From the NCBI GenBank assembly GCA_026398415.1, contig JAPLSY010000079.1:1-52130 (forward strand): 52,130 bases of DNA. The letters run 5' to 3'. Both the position numbers and the translations under genes were made by a program. The notes beneath the pieces are model-generated. The model was not told where the DNA came from. It ran no database searches and saw only the letters and a list, made by a program, of their open reading frames with translations. Source of the DNA: Kiritimatiellota bacterium. Lineage in GTDB: Bacteria; Verrucomicrobiota; Kiritimatiellia; JAAZAB01. Below, in pieces: positions 42,261 through 49,449 of this stretch. Position 1 is the first letter of the stretch, and the number at the start of each line of letters is the position of its first letter.

Positions 42261-42941
42261 ATGATGAAGATTATGATTGTCGGTTTTGGGATGGCCGTAT
42301 GGGTAAGCGCGGCGATGGCGGATCTGACGGTGGTTCAGAACCTGGAAACCAGCGCCATGCCTGCGGAGCCGGGCAAGGGGTCCACGATGACCATGAAAAT
42401 GAAAGGCCCTAAGGCGCGCATTGATTTTTCAGCAATGCCCGTTTCCTCCATTGTTGATTTGAAGTCCAGGAAGTTGTTTTTCCTGGATCACAAGCAGAAA
42501 CAAGTCATGATCATGCCGCTGGATCTCATGCAAAGCATGCTGGCACTGTCGGCGCCGGAAACGGCTGCCGGCCAGGATAAATCGGCCATTCAAAAAACCG
42601 GTAAAGTTCAGACCATTAACGGATACACCTGCGATGAATATACCGGTTCATCGGGCGGCGGCACGACGCTCCGATGCTGGATAGCCAACACATCGGAAGC
42701 CGCAGAGATGGAGCCTTTTCGGGTTTATGCGCAGGATGCCTTCAAAGCAACCAGCTTTGGCGGCTTGGCCGCCATGAAAGGTCTCATTGTGCGGTCCGAA
42801 TCCACCGTGCTGACGAACGATAAACCGGTGACCAGCCGGACGGAGCTCAAAAGCCTTTCGAAAGCGCCGCTTGCCGATGCCATATTCAGTCTGCCCGCGG
42901 ACTATACGGTGATGGGCATGCCCGCTCTTCCGGCGCCTTGA
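42261..42941 (+). CDS. Secreted DUF4412-like protein
   Basis: At 226 residues, a short signal peptide (IMIVGFGMAVWVSAAMA) is followed by a beta-rich domain: DLTVVQNLETSA, KMKGPKARIDFS, VDLKSRKLFFLDHKQKQVMIMPLD, QTINGYTCDEYTG and VRSESTV. This pattern of a hydrophobic barrel reporting on iron- or lipid-like molecules matches DUF4412/LolA-like folds, but the assignment is by pattern only. It is probably periplasmic. AAGAAAGGA precedes two consecutive ATG codons. Its 3' end overlaps that of the minus-strand YdjM-like gene by 56 bases. Confidence 0.72.
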   Translation: MMKIMIVGFGMAVWVSAAMADLTVVQNLETSAMPAEPGKGSTMTMKMKGPKARIDFSAMPVSSIVDLKSRKLFFLDHKQKQVMIMPLDLMQSMLALSAPETAAGQDKSAIQKTGKVQTINGYTCDEYTGSSGGGTTLRCWIANTSEAAEMEPFRVYAQDAFKATSFGGLAAMKGLIVRSESTVLTNDKPVTSRTELKSLSKAPLADAIFSLPADYTVMGMPALPAP

Positions 42942-43365
42942 TTTTACAGAGTTTGCGGGCCTTTTGGTCCATCCCGTAGAGCAGGATCAGTGCGGCCAAG
43001 GTTATCCACAGCAGACCCCACGTCAGAAATCCTAGACCCTCATACCAGGCGATACCGATCGGGAGATCCCATTTGGCAAAGGGATAAAACAGGTGGGTCG
43101 TCGCGTACTGGTGGGTTGGAATATCAAGAACCACGTGCAACAGGCCTCCAAAAGCGATGCGCCAGTTCAGCAAAAGCAGGATCAGGACGATAGGCAGTTG
43201 TAGAGCTAGTGAGTGGGCCAGTTGATAACTGGTGATGCATACAACATTCGAAACAAGATCCGGGATAACTCCAATAACGGCTGCCAGACATAGCCAGCCG
43301 GGCCGGCGTTCGCCGAGGATCCGTCCTAAAAATGCGGCCGAGGTAGCGTGAAAGAGCATGTCCAT
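42886..43365 (-). CDS. YdjM-like membrane protein (predicted metal-dependent hydrolase family)
   Basis: At 159 residues this has several hydrophobic helices and well-placed histidines and aspartates: MDMLFHATSAAFLG at the start, VIGVIPDLVS, YQLAHSLALQLP, GGLLHVVLDIPTHQY. These match the YdjM/DUF457 family of membrane-bound predicted metal-dependent hydrolases; the physiological role is unknown. Its end overlaps the 3' end of the convergent DUF4412-like gene by 56 bases, but both frames look real because the hydrophobic pattern and His/Asp motifs are intact. A perfect inverted repeat lies upstream at 43405-43428. Confidence 0.75.
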   Translation of the reverse strand: MDMLFHATSAAFLGRILGERRPGWLCLAAVIGVIPDLVSNVVCITSYQLAHSLALQLPIVLILLLLNWRIAFGGLLHVVLDIPTHQYATTHLFYPFAKWDLPIGIAWYEGLGFLTWGLLWITLAALILLYGMDQKARKLCKIKAPEERACPSPYSPRAD

Positions 43366-43404
43366 ATTACGTGCCTTGACGCGGGTTGTTTTTCTTCGCC
43401 TGAA

Positions 43405-43428
43405 TTATTCATGAACGGTCATGAATAA
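43405..43428. promoter_or_regulatory. Perfect 10-bp inverted repeat TTATTCATGA-ACGG-TCATGAATAA
   Basis: It lies between the PEGA lipoprotein stop (43493) and the YdjM-like start (43365), both on the minus strand. It can form a stable stem with a 4-base loop, and may be a terminator for the upstream gene or an operator for the downstream one. Confidence 0.5.
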
Positions 43429-43492
43429 GTCACCCCTGGGCTTCGACTACGGCCACGGATAAGGCCTCGCTCAGGGCTGTGCCACGGGTGCC

Positions 43493-44854
43493 TTATGGCG
43501 CCACGGCGTTCGTAATGCTCTCGATGGACAGGACTTCGTTCGGCGTGAAGGTCTTGAAGATGCCCGGCTCAATTTCCAGCTTGATGTTGCCGTTATCGAA
43601 CCGTTCGCGGATAATGCCTCGGAAAGTGTCCTCGGCATTTTGGCCGGTTCGTATAACTACACTCGGTACAAACGGCACGGGCCGGAGTTTCAGTTTCTCA
43701 TGCAGGATCACCGTCTGCTTGGGCTGGATATCCACCGTCCGGGTGATATTAAAATAGCCCGGCCGCGTGAACTGGAGCATCCGCTTGCCTCGGGGAACAA
43801 AATCAAGCGTCAGTTGCTCCGAGATCGAACGCTGTAGCTGGCCCCGCGTAGTGCCGCGGAATTCACCATCCAGATAAACGCCGATGCCCGGCGGCTCGGT
43901 GGAAATCAGGATGGTGCCGCTGCTCTTTACCAGGTTGAACTCCAGGCTGGATTCCATGCCGATCACCACCGTGTTCGTGCGCGTCTGTGGATCGAATCCG
44001 CGGGCTTCAACACGGATGGCGTACTGGCCGGCCGGTACATCCGCGGAGAGCGGGGTTTCCGCCTTGTATTGGTCGTTTAGATAAATCCGCGCACCCGGCG
44101 GCGTGGAAAGCACGATCAGTTTGCCGGGAAGCGCGGCCAGCGTTGTTTTGATGGTGTGCTGGTCGCCAGCCTGTACGCTAAATTCTTTTTGGAACGGGGA
44201 ATACCCCGGCAAAGCGAGTTCGATCTTATGTTTCCCGCTGGCAATGGCCGACAGGTTCTGCGGCGTTTTGCCGATGGCGGCCCCATCGAGCGTAATCACC
44301 GCACCGGTCGGCGCGGTCTCGACCATGATCCGGGCGGAATCCGACATCAGGTTGATCTCGATTTTCTGTGGCATTTGATCCGCCACGGTCACGGTAATGA
44401 CGCGGGGCAGATGGCCGGGCGCGCTGGCCGTGATCCGATGCTGGCCGAACGGAGCATCGTGCAGGTACAGCGGCGTTTTACCCACGCTGACGCCGTTCAA
44501 GTCAATATCCGCCCCGGAAGGCGCGGATAGGATCAGCAGCAGGCCGGTCTGCGGTTCCAGCTTCAAATCCACGGCTTGCCGTTCACTCGGTTGTGTCCCC
44601 ACGGTTTTGCGAACCTCGCGATAGCCGCTCTTGCGCAGGATCAGTAAGTGCTCGCCGGCAACCACATCCATGACGGTGGCCGGTGTCTGGCCCATGTTGA
44701 CGCCGTCACAGATCAAGGTGGCGTCCGCCGGAGTGGAGGTTACGTACAACTGGCCGCCGCGCAAGGTGTCACGATCCAGCCGGCAGGCCGAAAGCACCAG
44801 TCCGATCGTCAGCGTGACGGCCAGCAGGCTTAAACTGGATTTTCTTCCCGGCAT
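43493..44854 (-). CDS. Lipoprotein with tandem PEGA domains
   Basis: At 453 residues, the signal peptide ends in a lipobox (LVLSAC, Cys ~24). About five PEGA-type repeats follow, each shaped like LxVxSxPxGAxIxxDGxxxGxTPxxL and ending in a GxHxIxxxxxGY-type strand (e.g. TSTPADATLICDGVNMGQTP, SAPSGADIDLNGVSVGKTP, TAPTGAVITLDGAAIGKTP, STPPGARIYLND, STEPPGIGVYLDGEF). A unique C-terminal domain (~400-453) includes RGIIRERFDNGNIKLEIE. PEGA proteins are surface or periplasmic and often pair with kinases or FHA proteins. Its ATG is one base after the stop of the FHA gene, so the two are translationally coupled. Confidence 0.86.
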   Translation of the reverse strand: MPGRKSSLSLLAVTLTIGLVLSACRLDRDTLRGGQLYVTSTPADATLICDGVNMGQTPATVMDVVAGEHLLILRKSGYREVRKTVGTQPSERQAVDLKLEPQTGLLLILSAPSGADIDLNGVSVGKTPLYLHDAPFGQHRITASAPGHLPRVITVTVADQMPQKIEINLMSDSARIMVETAPTGAVITLDGAAIGKTPQNLSAIASGKHKIELALPGYSPFQKEFSVQAGDQHTIKTTLAALPGKLIVLSTPPGARIYLNDQYKAETPLSADVPAGQYAIRVEARGFDPQTRTNTVVIGMESSLEFNLVKSSGTILISTEPPGIGVYLDGEFRGTTRGQLQRSISEQLTLDFVPRGKRMLQFTRPGYFNITRTVDIQPKQTVILHEKLKLRPVPFVPSVVIRTGQNAEDTFRGIIRERFDNGNIKLEIEPGIFKTFTPNEVLSIESITNAVAP

Positions 44855-44855
44855 G

Positions 44856-46175
44856 TTATTTATTCTTCAGATGGCGTTCCACGGCAAGCAGTTTCTTGCG
44901 GGCATTCTGGTGGCGGCTGTCCGCGCGGTCCGGAATTTTTTCACACAACAGGCGCAACTGGAGCGCGGCCTCGTTCCAGTCCTTCAGGCGGATGGCGCGT
45001 TCGGCAAGGAACATGAGGTCGTCGCTGGTGGCCTGCATTTCGCGTTCGGCCTCCGTGCGCAGGGCCACGGCGCCGGCATAAAAATCGGGCTTGGGTTCGA
45101 TCGTTTCCAGGTACCACGCGACTTCATGCAGTGATCGGATGGCTTTGGCCAGGTTGTCGTGCTTGACTTCGCGCTGATCGTACAGGCTGCGTCCTAAAAG
45201 CGATGCGGTGCGCGCCAGCTCGATGAGCTTTTCCGGCGCCAGTGCCAGCGCGGCCAGTCCCAGTTCGTTCTGCCCGAATTCCTCGATGGCTTCCCGGACG
45301 GTCTTGCACGCTTCCGGCTCCTGGGTGTTAAGCACCCGGACCCGGCGGGCTTTTCGGTTGATGGTCACGGTCAGGTCAATTAGATCCCAGACATCCGTGG
45401 CAACGCCCTGGTAGGATTCCTTAAGGGCAAAGAAATCGGCTTGTTCGATGGTGTCGGATAGGCTTTGCAATATTTCGGGGGCCACCTGGCGGCGTTGTTG
45501 CCCGGTGACCTGGCGTTTGTTCTGCAGGTCGGTGATTTGGATGGAAAGTTCGTTGCCTTCCAGTTCCAGCACGTAACGGAAGATGTTCTTGGCGTCGGCC
45601 TGGACTTTTTCGTAGGAAATGCTCAGTGCTTGTGCGCGGGCGGTGTCGGCGGGCTTGGATTCGGCCGCGTCACGGGTGAGTGGTGTTGTTTTGTAAATCC
45701 ACAGCAGAGCGCCAAGCGCTGCCAGCAGGATCAACAGGGTCATCAGCGCCGCGCGCAAGGGCTTGCGGCCGGGTTCTTTACCGTTGGCGGCGTGGCGGAA
45801 TTCGATCTTGTCGTCGGCCGGCTCGTCCGTGACCGGCGTGTCGAACAGCTTGCGGGTGGTGACATCCAGGATGCTGTCGTTATCTACCTTAAGGGTGGTA
45901 TCGCCCAGGACTAGGCGGTCACCGTCATGCAGGCGCGCCACGTGCATGGGGGCCTGGTTCAGGAGAGTTTGATTGGCACTGCCCAAATCCTCCGCCCACA
46001 GGCCGTCATCCGGTTTGAAAAAAAACCGGCAATGGAAGCGGGACATGACCGAATCTTTGAGCACCACGTCGTTATTGGAGGAGCGTCCCACGCGGATACC
46101 GTGGGGTGGGACAGTAATGGTGAGCCCTTTGTCCGGGCCCGCTTCCACAACCAGATGATGCTGAGGTTTGCCCAT
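44856..46175 (-). CDS. FHA-domain membrane protein
   Basis: Of 439 residues, 1-~100 form an FHA domain (IRVGRSSNNDVVLKDSVMSRFHCRFF, then LGSANQTLLN with the final strands). A single membrane segment near ~150-170 (ALMTLLILLAALGALLWIY) and a long, mostly helical extracytoplasmic region follow. FHA domains read phosphothreonine, so the cytoplasmic N-terminus likely binds a phosphorylated partner and signals across the membrane to the lipoprotein downstream. Start 46175 (MGKPQ) has AAAGG four bases upstream; a TTG 24 codons earlier is less likely. No partner kinase or phosphatase is seen within the window. Confidence 0.86.
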   Translation of the reverse strand: MGKPQHHLVVEAGPDKGLTITVPPHGIRVGRSSNNDVVLKDSVMSRFHCRFFFKPDDGLWAEDLGSANQTLLNQAPMHVARLHDGDRLVLGDTTLKVDNDSILDVTTRKLFDTPVTDEPADDKIEFRHAANGKEPGRKPLRAALMTLLILLAALGALLWIYKTTPLTRDAAESKPADTARAQALSISYEKVQADAKNIFRYVLELEGNELSIQITDLQNKRQVTGQQRRQVAPEILQSLSDTIEQADFFALKESYQGVATDVWDLIDLTVTINRKARRVRVLNTQEPEACKTVREAIEEFGQNELGLAALALAPEKLIELARTASLLGRSLYDQREVKHDNLAKAIRSLHEVAWYLETIEPKPDFYAGAVALRTEAEREMQATSDDLMFLAERAIRLKDWNEAALQLRLLCEKIPDRADSRHQNARKKLLAVERHLKNK

Positions 46176-46239
46176 AAGACCTTTACTCGACTTCGCTCCT
46201 GCTACTGCCCGATATAATAGGCTATACCCGCCTGAATAA

Positions 46240-47544
46240 TCAATCAAAAACGCGGCCTGGACTCCGGTAGGTGCACTGGCCGCGCGTTTCGGAAATAAAG
46301 AACGAACTGAGCCAGGACGCTACCGCGGCGATCAGGCATCCCAGCAGGATCATGCGATAGGCGCTGGCGGGATAAATAATGGCCTGCGTTGTGACCACGG
46401 CCTGTTCGCGAAACGCATCCATCACTATGCCGGCCAGGTTGGTGGTGACGGCCACGCACAGGTAACTCAGGCAGTTAATGAACCCCACCGAGGTGGCAGC
46501 GGCCTCCTCGGGATTGACCTCTTTCATCGTACTGGTTAAGAGCGGCGAGACCGAGACGCTGATCCCCAGTAGAATACAGCCGGCCGCCATCAGCCCCGCC
46601 GTGTCGGATGGATGCGCAATTACCCAGAGCATTAACGTGAGCGCGCCAAGGGTCAGGCTGGTCCCGCCGATAATTAGCGGTTTGCGGCGGTTGCCGATCA
46701 GCCGCGCGAGGAATCCGGCCAGGGACGTGAAAACCATGCACGTCAGCAACATGCCGAACATGATGGCGGCGGCCCGGGCCGAATTGGCCCCGCAGGCGTC
46801 CGACAGCATTTTTTTGCCGATGGAAGCCTGGAATAAAAAATAAATCGAAAAGTTAATCGCGCTGGGAAGAATAATGAACCAACCGCGCCGGTTGCGGATG
46901 ATATCCTTGATGAACAAGCGGGTTGCGCGGCGGCGTTGGGGCTCCGGGCGTCGATTTTTTTTCATCAGCCAGACATTGCCGAGCAAGACGCCGGCGGTGA
47001 GCAAACCTGCGCCCAGAAACGAGGCGCGCCAGCCGAACCAGTCAACGGCGCGTTCCAGCGGGAGTGTGCCGAACAACCCGCCCGCGTAGCCGAAAAAGAG
47101 CGTCACGCTCAATAACATGGCAAAATGCCGGCGATCGAACAGCGTGTCAATTTCCTTGATCAGGCTGATATACATAAAGCTGGCGCCGAACGCCACCAGC
47201 ACGCGGGTGGTGTAAAGCAGGGGCAGGCAGCGCGCGAGCGGAAATACCAAAGCCCCGACCGTCATCAGCACTCCGCCGATCAACAACATGCGGATGCCGC
47301 CAAAGCGGTCGGCCAGCATGCCGGCAAATATCTGCCAGAAGCCGTAGACGTACAGGAACAGTGCACCCAACGCGGTAATGGCCACAGCCGAGGCGTTAAA
47401 ATCCACCTGGAGTTCGTTAAAGACCGTGCCGGGCACGGCCACGCGCTGGAAGTAGGAGAAGAAATAAAGCGCGATCATGCCGGCCAGCATGATCAGTTCT
47501 CGGCGTTTCTGCCGGGCTCGCTGAAAGATCAGGGTTGCGATCAT
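46240..47544 (-). CDS. Major facilitator superfamily transporter
   Basis: At 434 residues this has about twelve hydrophobic segments and typical MFS features: IALYFFSYFQRVAVPG in TM1, MLADRFGGIRMLLIGG (loop 2-3 type motif A variant), a basic central loop (KKNRRPEPQRRRATR), and a second-half motif FLARLIGNRRKPLIIGG. It belongs to the general nitrate/sugar/organic-anion type group, but no substrate can be assigned. The C-terminal tail is short. It is transcribed toward the FHA gene with a 64-base gap and away from tmRNA. The start is ATG at 47544 with no strong ribosome site; the ATG 18 codons later is an alternative. Confidence 0.85.
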   Translation of the reverse strand: MIATLIFQRARQKRRELIMLAGMIALYFFSYFQRVAVPGTVFNELQVDFNASAVAITALGALFLYVYGFWQIFAGMLADRFGGIRMLLIGGVLMTVGALVFPLARCLPLLYTTRVLVAFGASFMYISLIKEIDTLFDRRHFAMLLSVTLFFGYAGGLFGTLPLERAVDWFGWRASFLGAGLLTAGVLLGNVWLMKKNRRPEPQRRRATRLFIKDIIRNRRGWFIILPSAINFSIYFLFQASIGKKMLSDACGANSARAAAIMFGMLLTCMVFTSLAGFLARLIGNRRKPLIIGGTSLTLGALTLMLWVIAHPSDTAGLMAAGCILLGISVSVSPLLTSTMKEVNPEEAAATSVGFINCLSYLCVAVTTNLAGIVMDAFREQAVVTTQAIIYPASAYRMILLGCLIAAVASWLSSFFISETRGQCTYRSPGRVFD

Positions 47545-47672
47545 AACGGAAACGCATTATGGCCGGCCGGCAGGGAAGCGCAAGATTATTCCGGAACGGG
47601 GAAAAGAAACACAAGGAGGAATTGCCCTTCGACGCATTCGCTTGTTTACTTTTCTTGGCCTGCCATGAGCAA

Positions 47673-47689
47673 GTCCCGATCATCGGGAC
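47673..47689 (-). terminator. Hairpin downstream of tmRNA
   Basis: GTCCCGA-TCA-TCGGGAC forms a perfect 7-bp stem, nine bases after the tmRNA 3' end on the minus strand. It lacks a U-run. It probably protects or defines the precursor 3' end before trimming. Confidence 0.5.
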
Positions 47690-47697
47690 GCGTCGAA

Positions 47698-48053
47698 TGG
47701 AGGCGGGGGGATTCGAACCCCCGTCCGAGCAAGCGTCACTCCTGCATCTACGCGCGTGTCCGGTCTTTAAGGTCTCGCTGTGGGCGCGGAAGATCGGCAC
47801 TCCTTGCACCCACAGCCAGCGTCCTGTTGATTTCGCCGCCGGGCCCGGTCGCGCGACCCGACAACTAACCCGCTATCGTCGCCTTATTCTGCTTAGCGGA
47901 TCGTCAGCAGTAAGACGTCGCGGAGCAATTAAGCCGCGAGGGCCAATTCTGTATTGGCTTTTATGGTTTTTTTCCCGGATATTTTACGAGGCCAACCGGG
48001 GTCCTCGGCGCGCCACAGGAGCTTCAACCAACCCGTCGAAACCTGTCGCCCCC
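47698..48053 (-). ncRNA. ssrA: tmRNA (transfer-messenger RNA)
   Basis: On the minus strand the tRNA-like 5' end GGGGGCGACAGG (TTTCGACGGG follows) pairs as a 7-bp acceptor stem with CGCCTCC at the 3' end, discriminator A at 47698. The T-arm is GGGGG-TTCGAAT-CCCCC. CCA is not encoded and must be added. The tag reading frame, 47958-47929, reads ANTELALAA followed by TAA; with the tmRNA-borne alanine the tag is AANTELALAA, ending in the expected LAA-type degron. The molecule is one-piece, ~356 nt, and rescues stalled ribosomes with SmpB. Overlapping ORFs in this interval are artefacts. Confidence 0.96.
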
Positions 48054-48094
48054 TGCATCTTGAAAAACTTGAATTAGAAGCACAAAAATCTGCC

Positions 48095-48538
48095 TTACGA
48101 ACTCCGCGCAGCCGTCCGCTGGTGGATCGTCTGCATGACTTTTTCCATGCAGTCCGGGCATAGCCCGTGGGTAAAGGTCAACAGGGAGTTGTCGCTGATG
48201 TATTCTTCCATTTGTTTCCACTGGTTCTGGTTCACGCGCACCTTGTTGCAGCTGGAACAAACGGAAATCATCGAATTCAAAACCCGTTTCTGCTGAAGAT
48301 ACGTATTGCCGATGGCCACAATCGCTGCAATCAGTACGCCGGACGTCAATACGCATCCCCGGAAGATATTTACGTCCTGCGGGGAAGTATCGAAAAGCAA
48401 GGCCGGCATGTCCCGCACTTCGTTGACCCAGACCAGCAGGATCAGCATGATAAACGTCATAAACTGCCAGAAGCCGATATACGCAAAGGGATCTTTGGGT
48501 AGATGCACCGGCTTTTTTTTCGGTGGTTGTATATCCAT
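48095..48538 (-). CDS. Two-helix membrane protein with C-terminal zinc-ribbon-like domain
   Basis: At 147 residues, two membrane segments (FWQFMTFIMLILLVWV and CVLTSGVLIAAIVAIGN) are followed by a short domain, ISVCSSCNKVRVNQNQWKQMEEYIS ... FTHGLCPDCMEKVM. The two CxxC pairs should bind a metal, and the W, E-YI-S and HGxCPxC pattern is the cysteine motif often found C-terminal to PAS or response-regulator proteins; here it stands alone behind a membrane anchor. The start at MDIQPPKK is preferred over a GTG 15 codons upstream. A canonical promoter lies 96-123 bases upstream. Function is unknown. Confidence 0.78.
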   Translation of the reverse strand: MDIQPPKKKPVHLPKDPFAYIGFWQFMTFIMLILLVWVNEVRDMPALLFDTSPQDVNIFRGCVLTSGVLIAAIVAIGNTYLQQKRVLNSMISVCSSCNKVRVNQNQWKQMEEYISDNSLLTFTHGLCPDCMEKVMQTIHQRTAARSS

Positions 48539-48604
48539 ATAAAAATGCCTTGCTAATCGAATCTTTCTCCGCAGGCGGTTCACTCAAAAAATGTCAAGAA
48601 GACA

Positions 48605-48661
48605 TGATAAGCTTCCCCTTATCACGCTGATAATATATAGGAAAAAGCGGCCCATTGTCAA
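48605..48661 (-). promoter_or_regulatory. Sigma-70-type promoter and downstream operator-like repeat for the zinc-ribbon gene
   Basis: On the minus strand TTGACA (48661-48656) and TATATA/TATATT (around 48639-48632) are 16-18 bases apart. The predicted start lies near 48626, just before the perfect inverted repeat TGATAAG-N6-CTTATCA (48605-48624), a good candidate repressor site; another TGATAA half-site lies at 48628-48633. Confidence 0.65.
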
Positions 48662-48722
48662 GTATAATACGGGATAAATTTCAATGGGGCGCGCGGTCAA
48701 ATCCGAGGGCGCGAGAAACGAA

Positions 48723-49352
48723 TTACGAACGTGCGGTCCGTGTTTTTTCCGTCGTCAGGATTTGTGCCGTCACGAGCCGTACGGGGGTTTGGCGCAAGGT
48801 GCGGCCACGGACCTTTTTCCAGGCGGGAATGTAAAACGCGTCACCCGTCCGTAATGTGCAGGCGGGTTCTCCCTGCACTTCCAGGAGCAGTTCGCCCATA
48901 AGCACATACCCGGCAAGGTCACCCGCCAGGGTCTCGAATGGCGGGCGTTCGCCGGGTTCAAATTCCTCATCCAACATGAGCAGGCGGATATCGGGGCGGC
49001 TGGGCAGGATCAGCGTGTAACAGCGCTTGCCGTCCGCCACTATGCGCATCGCCTCGCGGCGAAAAATTGGACCGGTAGGCGGCGTCGCGGTTTTCGAAAA
49101 AAACGCGCCCAGGTCCGTGCCTAAGGCCATCAACAGTTTGCGCAGGGTGGCCAGCGTGGGCGAGATACGGCCTGCTTCGACGCCGGACACGTAACTGGGC
49201 GCCACGTCGGCTTGATGGGCAAGCTGGCGCATGGAAAGACGGCAGCGCTGGCGCAAGTCGCGCAGGCGGCGGGCGGTATGGGACGCATCGTCGGCGGCGA
49301 GCCGGCGCGGTTGTGCGCGCCGGCCGGATCGGTTGAACGGGCTTTTAGCCAT
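48723..49352 (-). CDS. XRE-family regulator with cupin domain
   Basis: Of 209 residues, ~25-85 are an HTH_3 domain (LRQRCRLSMRQLAHQADVAPSYVSGVEAGRISPTLATLRKLL), and ~100-200 form a cupin (ILPSRPDIRLLMLDEEFEPGE, YVLMGELLLEVQGE, LRTGDAFYIPAWKKVRG). Such XRE-cupin proteins usually sense a small ligand and control a neighbouring gene. The ATG at 49352 lies exactly 6 nt after a perfect TTGACA-N17-TATAGT promoter and has no Shine-Dalgarno, suggesting a leaderless message. A longer frame to 49433 would start upstream of the promoter and is rejected. It is divergent from the beta-helix gene at 49450, its most obvious target. Confidence 0.85.
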   Translation of the reverse strand: MAKSPFNRSGRRAQPRRLAADDASHTARRLRDLRQRCRLSMRQLAHQADVAPSYVSGVEAGRISPTLATLRKLLMALGTDLGAFFSKTATPPTGPIFRREAMRIVADGKRCYTLILPSRPDIRLLMLDEEFEPGERPPFETLAGDLAGYVLMGELLLEVQGEPACTLRTGDAFYIPAWKKVRGRTLRQTPVRLVTAQILTTEKTRTARS

Positions 49353-49358
49353 GTGCTT

Positions 49359-49387
49359 ACTATAGTCGGAGCCTGTGTGCGTGTCAA
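49359..49387 (-). promoter_or_regulatory. Consensus promoter TTGACA-N17-TATAGT of the XRE-cupin gene, leaderless geometry
   Basis: On the minus strand the -35 box is 49387-49382 and the -10 box 49364-49359. AAGCAC separates the -10 from the ATG at 49352, so transcription should begin at or next to the start codon. Confidence 0.8.
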
Positions 49388-49415
49388 GGGATGCGTGCCG
49401 GCGGACACAAAGCGC

Positions 49416-49443
49416 TTGACAGTGAACAGCCATTCATTATAGT
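49416..49443 (+). promoter_or_regulatory. Consensus promoter TTGACA-N16-TATAGT of the beta-helix gene, leaderless geometry
   Basis: The -35 box is 49416-49421 and the -10 box 49438-49443. GGCTGC separates the -10 from an ATG at 49450, so the first ATG of this frame would again be at the RNA 5' end. Confidence 0.78.
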
Positions 49444-49449
49444 GGCTGC

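Noticed and set aside
47125..47868. 247-codon plus frame across the MFS gene start and tmRNA
   Set aside because: It overlaps a real transporter and a structural RNA and has a non-protein-like composition.
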